Below the pieces are notes generated by a model that worked only from the letters and a program-made list of their open reading frames with translations, was not told the origin of the DNA and did no database searches. Made by a program: the position numbers and the translations under genes. Below are positions 22,801-35,700 of a DNA stretch of 64,000 bases, in pieces; positions within the stretch are counted from its first letter, which is position 1; every line of letters starts with the position of its first letter. The DNA is from Orthonyx spaldingii (Eukaryota; Chordata; Aves; Passeriformes; Orthonychidae). The stretch is taken from positions 444,162 to 508,161 of the forward strand of contig VZTJ01003846.1 of the NCBI GenBank assembly GCA_013397795.1. Direction: 5' to 3'.

Positions 22801-25800
22801 TTTCTGTGTGCATGCTTATCTGTCAGCAAATCTGACCATGAGGTATAGATCTCATCTAAATTTATGGAAACAAGCAGCCAAGCAGGGAGACTATGCTAAT
22901 GTCCCTGCAGAGGCATAAGCTGCAGCCTGAAATCAGTCACATTAGGCTCAGTTTCAACATGTCAATCTAGAGAAAGCAAGGTTTCACTGTTTCTGTGGTG
23001 TGTATTTGACTTGGACACAGCACAGCTCCCAGAGTGGTGGGAACATTTCCATATCATGCAGTCCTGTCAGGCAAACAAATTATCCACAGGCTTACATAAG
23101 ATGGTCTAGGTGTGTGTCATTTCTTACATTTTCTCCATATAGTGCCATTTCTGTCAATTAAATGTCAAAATTGTGATGTTCCTGTAAAAGAACTGTAAAA
23201 GAGCAGACCAATATCATTATTGGCAAAGAAAGTAGTTTTAACTTTTTAGCTGCTGGTTAATTATTCCTACTCCAAAGCAGTCTCAGAATTTTCAAGAACT
23301 TTTCTAGCTACACTCTGAAGCTCTTGACAGTTGAAAACTGGGAGAGAAAATGCAGGGAGGTTTTTCCTAAATCTACTGCAATACAGGAGGGGTGAAGAGT
23401 TTATGTTGACGTAGACATGACATATGTTTACTCAGTATGAACTTCCTTAAGTGAAGATGTTTGAAATGTAGAAAGCAAATGGTGAGGAAGAGTAAACAAG
23501 GTTGCCATGCGATTCTGGCAGGCCCACAGTTACCATGGCCATTGGCAACCCATGACAAGGCATGGGGAAGGTTACTGATCCGCTGTCTTATAGGAGCATT
23601 TGTGATCTAGAACAAAAGCCCTCTATTTCGATGTGGAAAACTACAGAGGGTCAACTGGAAAAAAAAGTTTTGTTTTTGTTGGGTTTTTGTGGGGGGATTT
23701 TGTGTGTGTGTGGTTTGTTTGTGGGTTTTTTTTGTTTTGTTTTATCCATTGTGGGGATATAGAAGTAATATGTTTCTGGAGAGGAATATACTGTCCATGG
23801 TTTTGTCTGTAGTCGCTCAGAAGGTGGGAAGCCCCTTGAGACTGTGTGTTAATTGCTATTTCAAACAATAAATTCTTCAGCTGTATATTATCAGATAGTT
23901 TGTAGATCTTTGAGGAAAGCCTCTATCCTCATCAAATATGGCTGGGTTTTTTGATGGGGCCAAGAGGAAAGGAGTGAGAAGAGATCTGCATAGACTTGAT
24001 TTGTGAAAACTGTTTGAAATTATTAATTCTGCATTTGAGTGGAAATTTACAAAATTCTGAACACTTCCCATTATGATTAGTTATGCTGAATTTAGTAGCT
24101 TATAGGGTTATAACAAGATAAGATACTTATACTACTTAGGTTTAGAAATTTGATGAGAAAATTAATCCAGCATTTTACAGAATGCCATTGCTTAAAGTTA
24201 TCTCATTCTGGACTTAGCTTTTATGATACAGTTGTATTTAGTTTTGCCAAAATAATTGCTGGTTTTCTGCACTGGTCACTTAGCTAAGTAACAAGGATTT
24301 CTACAACACTCATTAAAGAATGATACAAGAACAGGCATGCAGCAGTCAAATTAATCTGTACTGCTAACAGTGCTGTAGAGATACTTGTAAGTAGTTGCAG
24401 TCTCCTCCTTCAGCACTACAGAAAAATTGTTAAATTATGATGACTAACCTAAGTTTTAAAGCAGTAATATTATCTAGACTGTTCATTTCTGTTATTAAAT
24501 TTCATTATTTTAAAGAGTTCTTCGTAAATAATTTTTTTAAAAAATTGCTTCAAATTGAAAAGTCAATCTAATTTATAGATATACTTCTTAAAATGCATGA
24601 TTGTGGACAACATTAACCAGTTTTGGCTGCTGGCACAAGTGTTGTTCCACTAAAAATACTTTGTTACAGGTTACTGAAATAATTTTTTAATCTGAATATA
24701 GGAAGGTTTCAGGTTGTAAGTTATGAGAAGAGTAAATGCCACATTGATTGTAAAACCTGACTTAGCCCCCAACACCAATGTTTTGTAGTCTTCTGTTGTT
24801 TGCAGTCATCTGTGTGACTATAGCACACTAGGGATATTCTGAAGGAAATCAATGGACACATTTTTATGTAGGTTGTAAATATATATCCCCAAAGTTTTTG
24901 CAGTCACTGTGTCTACTTTTGGTGTTAAGTCCAGTAGTATTCGAATAGCACACAGAGGCAATACATACATGGAGGTCCTCAGGATACACATGGCATTCAT
25001 TTGATTGAAGCATAAATTCAACAGGTTTAAAATCTAGAACATTCTGCTGTGGCTGTGTCATTCCTCACAATTATAAAAGAGACCCCAATTATTAGTCTAG
25101 CATTTCTGCAGATCTGTGTAGATAAGAATACACTTCTGCTTTCAGTGTAATTGCCAATGACTAAAAACATTGTGCCACTAATGAAATCTAGGGAAATACA
25201 CAGAATCAGTAGTTTTATTTCTAATTAGATTTGCCATTACCTTTTTAAAGTAAGCCTCTATTCTTTGAGAATGGGTTTTAATATGAATGTGGAAGAAATG
25301 AGAGCCAACAAACCCCTTGAACGGCAGGACTCCAATGATACACCTAAAACCAATTTCTTTGTTTTTTACACATCATGAATTGCAGAAATCTTAGTGATCT
25401 GTTAGCTGTACCTTGGAGATTAAGATATCTAGAGATATATGTATGTGTTTGTGTGTATAACCCAATGGCAGAGCCTCTGTTTATCTCAGATGAAATAAGA
25501 TGAATTTTATCTCAGATGAAATTCAGTAACAGAGTCATTGAAAAACATCAATATTACTGATGTTAACAAAAAACCAAATAACAGGCGTGGTGGTGTATTC
25601 CCCCCCTAGCCTCCTTTCCAGGCTGCAGTGTGGTCTGAGAAATGCTTGTTCGTGACAACAGGATGACTTAAATTCTGAAAATAAGAGCAATTTAATCTCT
25701 ATCACTTTTGAAAAATTATTAATTGCAACATACAGGAGAGATGGGAAATAATCCATGGAAGAGCACTCAATTTTAATGCTTTATGGACCAAAGGCTACTT

Positions 25801-26400
25801 TTAGTTATGCCAGTGTAAGCCAGTTGACTGAATTGGAGCTCTCTGTGTAACAGAACAGAACATGTCTGTAAATTTACCTCTTTAATAAATGAGCCAGGTG
25901 GCTCACAAATGTGATCTTTATAATGGCAAATTCAGTTGTGATGGCTTCTTTTGCTTGAATTATACAATAAATAGCAATACATAATCTTTCTTATTTAGAT
26001 CGTTATTTCATGCACAGACCTCATTTAAGAAGCCTGTATTACTTTACATCGAAACCATAAGTGCGAGAATTTGCCAGAGATGTCAGCGGGGTTCCAAAGC
26101 AATTACATCCAAAGATTTGATATCGTCATGGAATCGGATGTGCCTGTAGCATAAGAGGACGAATTTTAAATATCTGAGAGAAACCAGTGCGTTTTATGAT
26201 TGTTGCTTTGCAGTACTTGCGTTTATAAACTCTGTCCGTGCACGTTGAGCCACCTACAGATGCACCTTGAGCCCTAATGGAGACCGCCTTTCTCTGTCGG
26301 ACGGCAGTGATTTAAGCGCGTAAATGTCCGCAAGACAGGGAAGCGAGCACTTGATTTCATATTGTTGAAGTAGCTCACTTTTAGATCCGAACTAGCACTA
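19831..26400. other. Intergenic region between ERO1B and EDARADD
   Basis: About 6.6 kb of mostly AT-rich DNA with no supported exon. It includes a G/T-rich tract (23667-23743). The last 400 bases before the EDARADD island gain scattered CpGs. Confidence 0.65.
23667..23743 (+). repeat. G/T-rich low-complexity tract
   Basis: Almost 80 bases made of G and T only, including a short (TG)n run and runs of 6-8 T. It is a strand-asymmetric simple-sequence stretch. Confidence 0.75.
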
Positions 26401-26512
26401 CTTGATGAGCCGTACGTGCACTCCGTATCTGTGGTCTTAGCGAAACACGGCGTTTTCACGCTGGGGAGCACCTCCCGCACAGAGGATTTAACCCGACGTA
26501 TCCCCAGGAGCG

Positions 26513-26537
26513 CGGCATTTCCCGCTGGGAAATGCCG
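26513..26537. promoter_or_regulatory. Perfect 11-bp inverted repeat in EDARADD promoter
   Basis: CGGCATTTCCC and its exact reverse complement are separated by GCT. The right arm has a TGGGAA core of the type bound by RBPJ or Ikaros proteins. It lies about 195 bases upstream of the ATG. Function is inferred only. Confidence 0.5.
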
Positions 26538-26729
26538 GGCTCCCGGCGGATCCGCTGTCTACCCCGGCGGCCGTCGCGCCCGGGACGGCCGTGGGTGGGA
26601 CCGACCTGCCTGGCTCGGTCCCTCCCGGGAGCGCCCTACCTGCGGCGGGGCGGCGCAGGAAGGGGGCGGCGCGGCGGGGCGGCGGTTCCGGGCACGTCGC
26701 GCTCCTCGCCCCGGGACCCGCCGTGCCCC

Positions 26730-26760
26730 ATGGCCGCTCCGCAGGACCCGCTGCCCCCAG
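26730..26760 (+). CDS. EDARADD: EDARADD coding exon 1
   Basis: 31 bases, MAAPQDPLPP plus one base, with donor GTGAGG. It matches the human isoform B start MASPDDPL. The longer isoform A first exon was not found in the window. Confidence 0.88.
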
Positions 26761-29700
26761 GTGAGGCCGGCGCCGCGGGGAACCGGGCGGGCGGGCGAGC
26801 GGGGGTGTCCTGAGGGGCGGTGGCCGCCGCCGGGGCCCCCGGGGGTCCGGGACAGGCGATGCGCGTGGTGCGGCCGCGGCGCCCATCCCGGGCCAGGCAG
26901 AGCCGGGGCCGCTGCGAGCCAGGTGAAAAGCGTGTCCCCGGCCCGGCTGAAAAGAGTTTGTTAGTTGCTCCCTTCCCCCTCCGCACACACTAATTAAATA
27001 TGGTAATAATTTATCATGTGCTTTGCTGATGTGATTTAGTGCAACTTGTTTTGTCAAGCCTGCTCCAGCATTTAGCGTGGAAGTTAGTTTGCGCTAGTTA
27101 ACGGCATATTAAAAAGACCTTTTAAAAAGACTTAGAGTCACAGAGCTCTGGTGGCTACTAAGTCCATATGCATTCACTTCCATAGTAATGGTAATGGTGC
27201 AAATGACTTTTAAATAGCTCACCTGTGTGTGGTGTGCCAGCATCACAGCTTTTTCCATACCTATGTGCTCAGACAGGGACAAAGTTTTGAGTAGTTAACA
27301 GTAAACAAAAGTGCACAAGTGCTGATGGACTTAGACTTTTCAGGGTACTGAATATTCTAGTATAATTTGCCATATTTGCTCCTCCTATTCAAATCTGAAA
27401 TTCATGTGCCTCTAGTCAAAACAACATTTTTATTTGGGTTTAGTCAAATGGTTCATCTCTATGAGCAACGTTAGTATTAGAGTGCTCATTTAGTTTAAGT
27501 TGTGCTAAGTTAAACTATTAATGTTGTATGCCCAGCCTTGGTGTGTAAAAGGTCTTAGGTACATGGTTGAACTACGTAACTACAGCCCACCTTAGGTGCT
27601 TCATTCGTTACTGGTGACATCAAGACTGCGTTGCAGAGAAAAGTTTTAACAGAGGGGAATACTATCTCTGCTGCTTGGTGCTTTGTGAATGCCCTCCTGC
27701 TTAAAGGTCAAAATGCTGAGGTCTCTAAAACTCACTTTCAGAGCTCCTTGCAATGCAAGAGTGAAAAGCAGAAAAACTGTTTGCATGGGTAAGTGCAGAG
27801 CACTGCATCCCCAGTATAGTAGCAATACTGAACAGAGAGAAAAGGTGGGAATTGGTACAAGTCTGCTGTTCTTCTTGCAGACTGGTCATACTGGATGGGC
27901 CCTGGCAGAGCTGTGGCAGCCGCTGAGCAGCATGCAGGTGCTGTGTGGCAGAAATGAACCTCAGGAGCAACCACTGAACCTGATTTATGTCTGTCTGAGT
28001 CAATGTGCATATGCTGATTTATGTCCATCTGAGTCAATTCACTTGTGGCTCCCTGCAGAAGTGTGGGGAAGCAAACGAGGTCTAGTGTCTGTGTCCTGTC
28101 AGTGGCAAGTATGATAGTGATTTTGTGCGGGATCCCAGGTAATGTTGTTATGAAGCTGTCTGTCAAAGTAACCGTGAAATCAGTCAGTCAGATGATACCC
28201 TCATTTCCTGTTGGCCTTTCAGCATGCAAAACTGTGGATGGTTTACATCTGAGGTAAACAGAGAACTTTCCTCCCTACTGCTTTGTGCACCTGTGTCCAG
28301 CTCTATGACATGAGCTGCAGAATGGTGGGGGAGATGCATGTGGGAAAGAGAGAAGAGACATTCTAATTGCCTTCTTCACAATAAAATACTAGGTTTGTGG
28401 TTTTCGGATTATCTGCCTATTACCAGTGGTCAACAAGATGATGGTGAATGATCTGGAGCCCAGTATGTGAAATCTTTAATCTTAGGTGCAAATATTCATG
28501 TACGTGGCGCTTATAAAAAAAGCTTGGGACTTGGTACTGCTCTGCAACCTAAACAAAACAATGGAAATTACTATTCTTCATAACGAACTATTAAATAAAG
28601 GGACGTAATTGAGTTATAGGAAATGAAATGCAATTTAAAATACTTTTCAGGATGGATGCTAAGCAAGAAAGATGCAGTCACAGATTCCCATGACTGTGTT
28701 TATATGTGAGACCTAGAAAGCAGGAGACCTAGAAAGCAGGAGTCAGAGATATCACCCTGTATGCCATCACCTCTTCTAGAGATACCCTTGGATCTCTTGA
28801 GTCCTTGTTTCAAATACTTGTGTTCTCTGAGCTTCTCCAGTTTTTTCAGTGCTTCCCTCTGGATTGTGGAAAGTAAGTTACCAGTACCAAAATGTACCTT
28901 GGTGGCGTCTTGGAGATGTAACAGAAGATAGGGGACAGAGCCCTTACCATAGCTACAGTAGCCAGTGAGGTTCACCAGGGCATGGACATTCTGTGGGATC
29001 TGCTTTCATCTGCTTCAAGGCTCCTCTTACATGGGAAAAAGAAAGTTTTGGGTTTTTTGTTTTGTTTTGTTTTTGTTTGGCTGATTGTTTTGCTTCAGCT
29101 TGTTCTATTGTATTGAGAGGATTTGTAGGAGTGGGTCCCTAGATAAGCAACTATGCTAAATTTGAGCTGGTTAGAATAGTGTCTGTGTGATTTCTGTTCT
29201 GTTTTGGGGCTCAGTGTTTATACTGTGCGCTTTGTAGTTAATTTCTGTGACTCTGTTCTAAATCTACTGGTTTTTATTTTCCAAAGAAGGTAATCACCAA
29301 ATACTGATTACAATCATGTCTTACTGGTTGCAGCTGAAAACTTAATGTGTACTTGCAGTAAGTGACTTTTAGAATAAGAGTGACAAGAATGAAGATCTTA
29401 CCACATAATTTAAAATGTTTTTCCGTTTTTGAAAACATTTATACTTATCAACAGAAGAGACTTCTGAAAAATATGGCAGGATGATGTTAAATTACAGGAG
29501 CAGTTTTGTGAATTCTGACTTCGGTGTGAGATTTGTTTCAGATTCTTTGTGCACTTGTGGTCAGTACCCCACTAGTATTTGTCAATTTAGCCATTGGTGC
29601 AGAGGGGTTAACATTTCATGGTTCACCTGCAGCTACTTTGAAGATTTTTAAAAAATTCTTTTGATATTAACATAATTGAAGTTTACAGTTCTATTGTATA

Positions 29701-32700
29701 CAAATAATTAATATTTTCCTCAAATAGTTTTTAATTAGTATTTTAAATTTTCAGTTGTAATCTGGTGTTTGTTATAGTATTAATTTTTGTTGTAGTGGGT
29801 ATGTTTGTTTCCTGTTTGAATTATTTATTTGAGGAAAAAATGGAATGCTGTCAATAGGAGAACAGAACTTAACTTTTAGAAAATTTACTGGATTTTATTA
29901 TTTATTGCTGACATGTTTTGTGATTTTTTTTTTCACTAAAAATAATGTAGGGTTTTCATTTAAGTCTATCGTTAGTTAGGTTAGCATTGACTTTCCTTGT
30001 TGCATGTAGTTTCGCATCTCTATGCTAGTAGTTCTGACATTTTCCAGTTTGTCATGTTTTCTTGTGGAAATATGACATAAGCATGTAATGGCTGCATAGT
30101 TGTGTTTTATCTTGGTTGGACAAAGAAGCAAAATATGAATTGGCAGAAATACTTAGACAATTATGCAGTGATAAAGCTTTCTTATTTCCAGCAGATCATG
30201 CAGCAAAAGAGCCTGTGGAGGATACGGATCCAAGCACTCTTTCCTTAACAATGGTATGTGTTTCTGGTCTAGTGCAGTTGAAATCATTACAGCTCTCCAT
30301 GGTTATGTAATGCAGCAGTGAGATAAAACATTCAAGGATGCTAACTCAGACTGTGAGTTTATATACAAGATTTTGCTTATCTGTATGACTGCACAAACAA
30401 ACTTTAATTTACCAACCTGTGCAGTTAAAGTATCAATAAAAATGCCAACAGGTGCGTCAGCTGAACTGGATGGTATCAGTGGAGCTGTCCATGGGATAAC
30501 CTCCTGAGGCTGTGGCAGGGCCATCTTTTTAATTTAAAAAAGCCCCAACAACTGAGAAAAATCGGTGCTGACGTTCTTCTGCCTATACAGTTTAGACGGA
30601 TAAAAAACCAAAACACCTAGGGCTTAAAATTTCAGTAGTGCAAAGCTATTATTACTTCCTGTAGCTGATTTGAAGTCATGGAAAGGTAGAATCCAAGAGC
30701 AGTGCCTTAGGCAGTCACGGGTGAGTCTCGGCAGGGACCAAACCGCGCCCTCTGGTGCTCGCTGGCACACGAGCACCGCTTGTGTCGGCATCTCAAACAT
30801 CCCAGTCGCCTGCCCAGGTAGGAGTAGAAGTAATACGAAATTCTAGGAAGACTTTTTAAAAACGTGGCTTTCTATGAAAGCCACACATACTTTCACATAA
30901 GGGTGGGGGCCATAGGGAAGGAGGTAAATTTCAGGTCAGTAGATGTCTCCTTAAACTCAGTAATAATAGTTTCCTATTGCATCTTAATCAACTATGTACA
31001 TTTAGAGAAGAAGGGGAAAATGGTTCTTTCAATGCAGTAACGTTTTATTAAAAGCTTAATGTGCTGAAAGAGAATTTGAAGTAATCTCTGTTCCTCCTGG
31101 CATGCGTTAATGTCTCAAGATTATCTTGCTACTTCAGTACAAAACTTCATTTCTAAACTCTGCTTTTGCACTAAAAATAGCTTTAAAAAATACTATAGCA
31201 AAGCAGCAATCTCTATTACTTCTTCATATGCTAATCAGTAGTGTTAGTAGCATCTCAGTTCCCACAAAAGAATTGTTGCTGTATCTGATGGTGAACAGAT
31301 CAACGAGTAGCAACTTGAGAGATACAACTATAATTATGCACTTACAAAAGTGCATAAAGAAAGAGTGTATAAATACTCTTTCTCCAGCACAATTACACTT
31401 AAAATAACAAACATCTGTGTTTCTTGCCTTTTTGTGACAGACTGAAAAATATCCTGTCCAAGACACAGGAGTACCCAAAAGTAAGTATTGTGAATTCAGA
31501 TATCATTGACCTGTGTTGCTATCTGCAATAAAACCAGTGGTGTTACCCAACAGATTGAAATACTCATGCTTTTTGCTACATATTTATGTTTTAAATGTAA
31601 TGCCCTCTTTATTTTTAAGGTCAGTTTGGTGTGTCTATCTTTTGAAAATTGGTGTGTATAACTTCTGAAATTTTCTTCCAAAGTTTAGTTTTGATCTAAA
31701 AGTCAGTCTAAAACTATCATCAGAAGACCTGGGTTCTTGATCTGGAAGAAAAATACAGTGATGCCATTGAAAGACAGGTTTCAGACAACAGATGGCAGAG
31801 ACATCAGAATGTTAGAAGGTGACTTTGAAGGGATTACCAGTGCCTTCATGTTGTTAGAAATACAATCAAGAAATACCTTTCAGGTCTTTTGCCTGTGACT
31901 GTATTCCCAGCCTTATAACCAATCAACTCTTCATGCCATCTTTGACCTTCAGCAGGTGTCCACTAGGGAACCCCCTATTAAGTCCACTCAGCACAAGTTC
32001 CTGCCTCTCCTTGCTGAAAATGGAGTGAGGGAGTGCAGGTTCTGAAGTCAAATACATGGATTACACAGTGTGAATATCCTCTTCTTATTTCCTTAATGTG
32101 TGGAGTGGGTTTTTTGTTGTCATCCCAGGCTTCACCATTGATCTTTGTCCAGGGAATGCACTGGCAGGGGCTTGGTTGAGAAGCACTCTGCAGGTAGTGT
32201 GTTTTCCATCCTGTGTTGCACAGCAGGTCTGCAGTGGGACAGACACAGGAAACCAGGCTAGTCACAATGGAAACTTCTGCTGAGGAGTGTGAGCAGTATA
32301 CCACTGGGGTTGAAGAAAGGTTGGAGATCATTCTGGGGCTTGAGAAAGCCAGACAGAGGAGATGAGCACTCTTCAGAAGTGCTGCTCAGCAGGGAAGGAT
32401 AATGTGGGATGAAGACTATTTGAAGTCATAAACTAGTTTCTGTTTATTTGCAGGCAGGTGGTTTGTTTATTAGCACTAAAGCAATTACATTGAAACATTC
32501 TTTTCCATGTCCTGTTTTTTATTTCATGTGTGACATTAGGTCCTTCTCAAACTTAATTAGATAAATTCCTAAATTTCAAATTTGTCAAGGTTGTTTGAAA
32601 TCCAAAAGTGCATATTCTAAATGCACCTAATTTAAAAAGGAAACCTAAGATGTAAGTGGAAAGGTCAGCACTTTCTGTAAAAAGGAAGTGCACTTGGTTT

Positions 32701-35700
32701 ATATTTAATTTTCATTTTTGCTTCCTCTTACTAAGTGTAAGAAGATGTAATTACTAATATAGCTTGACATTTGCACTTTGAAGTTGAATGTGATACAAAT
32801 GCCTCTTAGTATTCCGTTCATTTCAGTAAATTAAATTTTTTCTCCCTGAGAATGGCTTTTCATTGCTATTTCTATAAAAAATACAGATTTAGAAGTATGA
32901 GTCTGTGAGCTAAAAATTGAGATGTGCAGTTCTGATTCTATGTAACACACAATTATGTTTGCTTCAGATTTAATGTTTGAACAGACAAACAGACAAGTAT
33001 ATTGGTATGTGTGTCTGTCTGTTGCTCTTGTTGGTCAATTAATTAACGGGCCATTTTGGAACCATAAATTATTAAAGTTCCTGACACCCTTTACTGATTA
33101 TGAAATAAAATGGAATTGAAGGAACTTTTTGTCTTGCAGGGGTAGCCTTAGTGTTTATCATGATTTGGTTATAATTCTACTTCCACTCAAATATAGAGCA
33201 GACTTCACACATATTATTTCCACAGTTTTGATGCCCATGCTCTGCATTTTCAGACAGACTTTGTTTTGGTTTGGGCTGTTTTGTTGTCTCTAGACCTATA
33301 GCCATAAAGAATGACAATGATCCTCTACTAAACATTGACACTGCTGGGGATGAAATATCTTTCAACAGTCTTATAAAACCAGAAAAAGAGGAAAATAATG
33401 ATTTTTGGTTCTCTTTTTCTTGCAAGTGTAAGGATGAATTCTTTGATTCAGATCAGTTTAATGAGTGAGATAAGAAAATATTGCTTCTTTCTGTTATGTG
33501 ATGATTCATAAAGATAATAGAGGTTCTTCAGTGAGATCTTACTACTAAACTGTCGTGGGTAAACAAACAGCAAATGGAAACATACCAGCACTACAAATGT
33601 TGTCACCCCCACAGAGCATTCTTGTGTGTAAAAACATGTACAATATAACTATTTTTAAGCTTGTGTTAATGATTGGTCAGCACCTGACTCAGGGGAGTTA
33701 TGCAAATAGTTTGATGAGGAAGACTTTATTAATCATGCAGAGTGAAATTTGTCCATTTGTGCAAGGTTCACGAAAGGTTTATGTATCCTTTGTATCACCT
33801 TTTGAGGGCTGAAGTGATGCTTGAAAGGTTAATAGAGATTGTGCTGAACTAAGGAATGCTGTGCTTTTCAGTGGACTCCCAGGGCTGTTGATAAACACAC
33901 TTTGAAATGGATTATTTCAGTGCTTCAGCAAATTCCTGTGTAGTAGAAATCAGTAGGATGAGTCCAGTTCACAAAGGGGCAGAATAAAAGGTAAATATTT
34001 ATGCAGTACATATTTTAACTATCATTTTAAGTGTGATGAGAAAAGCAAACCAAAAATTAGAGTGACTTGTGACAGTCATCTTCAGCCTACTTGGATGTAT
34101 TGGTTCAGTTAATACTCTGTAGTCATCTTTCTGAAAGAAGAACATGACTCTTGCTTTAAAAATAGTGTGGTGTTTGTTTAGAAAACAACTGCTACTCTAA
34201 CATCTAATCTCTGCAAGGATTATATTTCTTCTCACAGTCATGCTCTGCATGATTGTTACAGACTCTGCTGATTTAATGTTTTTAATGGCTCTTAATCTAG
34301 CAATTCCCAGTGTTTGATCATGATACGGAGTTAAATTTTGCATGTTAGATACCTATACTATAATTTATGTTTGATAGTCTTACTATTTAAATTTGTGTTT
34401 GAGTGGAAGACCAGTGTTTCGCACTCTTTGCCTTAGATGAGGAATATCTAACAGATCAAGTTACTTTGGAAATTGCATCTGTGAACATTAAGACCCTTAC
34501 ATCAGATTCTGGCCTAATCCAACAGGTAAGAAAAATGATACTTGAATGTGAACTGAGTTACTGCTGTTAATTAAGTAAGTATGTTAACAAATAAATATAT
34601 TTTCAGACTACATCTGGAGAACACAAAATTAGTCAGTAAAATAGACCAGAAATTTGTTTTCTTTTCAAGAGTTCAATGAAGGGAGCTTTTGTGAAGAAGT
34701 GCAAAAAAAAGGTTATTTTATCATTAACATGTACTTTTTAGTTTAAATAGGTTTTGATCAATGTATAGATGTTCTGAACAAGAGTCAGCAGATAGTTAAG
34801 GCTTTGTCATGCATGCCGTCCTACTTTCGTGGTGAAAATAAAGCCAGCCAGACAAGAAGTGAAGAAGTAAGGAATCCAAGATTTTGTCCTTAGGGAGGCA
34901 TTTGACTGTTTTGCTTTGATTTTGGGACACTGCTCTTCCCATAGTTGAAACACTGTCCACTTTTTGTGAAATCTTACATTGCCATAAGAAGGGCAATGCT
35001 GAGTGACTCCCATACTCCACGGTTATCATCTTTCAAGTGAATGTTATTTGCTGAATTTCAAATTGGTCTCTTCGGGTTGAGCAGAAAACTTGGAGAAGAG
35101 AAATGAATGACCATTTTCCAGCAAGATGAAGAATTAAAAGGAGTTCCTAATGCCAGAGTCCCAGCTGAATTCCATCAGAAACAAACATGGGTTTGGTATG
35201 CACTTCACAGATGATGGAGGTAACTGTTCACTCCCATCATCAAGAAGAGAGCATTTATTGGCAGCTTAGAATCACTATAAAGATAATGGATTGTATTAGG
35301 GTGTTAATGGTTCCACAGAGATGGAAAACTTTCTGCTTACCTTCAGACTGTACATAAGTTTATGGCTTTGATTAGACCTGTAGAGGATGATTGGATCTTC
35401 ATTGCGGGCAAAAAATATTCTTGCCTAATGCCTTAATTTCCTGGGCAGTAACACTACATTGTCTTATTGCAATTACATTACAAGAAGATGATCTTGAATA
35501 AACTTGAGTGCATCTGACTTGATAAAAGTGGATAATGACTGATCGGTAAAAATATGAATTTTGAAAACACATGTATGGCACAGGTAAGTATCACTGCTTT
35601 TCTTTGTACTTTTTGCAGTACTACCCACTCTTGTTTTTTATGCCTCAAAAGGCATGTATAATTACATAAGGGCACTTAGGTATTAGCTTTCACAGTAAGG

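Larger units (their letters stand above)
26420..26930 (+). promoter_or_regulatory. CpG-island promoter of EDARADD
   Basis: A CpG-dense block centred on the EDARADD start codon at 26730, with GC boxes but no clear TATA box. The island ends before AT-rich intron sequence at about 26980. It fits a promoter for the short-N-terminus (isoform B) transcript. Confidence 0.8.

Noticed and set aside
27689..28166. 141- and 142-codon open frames on both strands in EDARADD intron 1
   Set aside because: No family resemblance, opposite-strand overlap and an internal duplication. No sign of a promoter or splice pattern.
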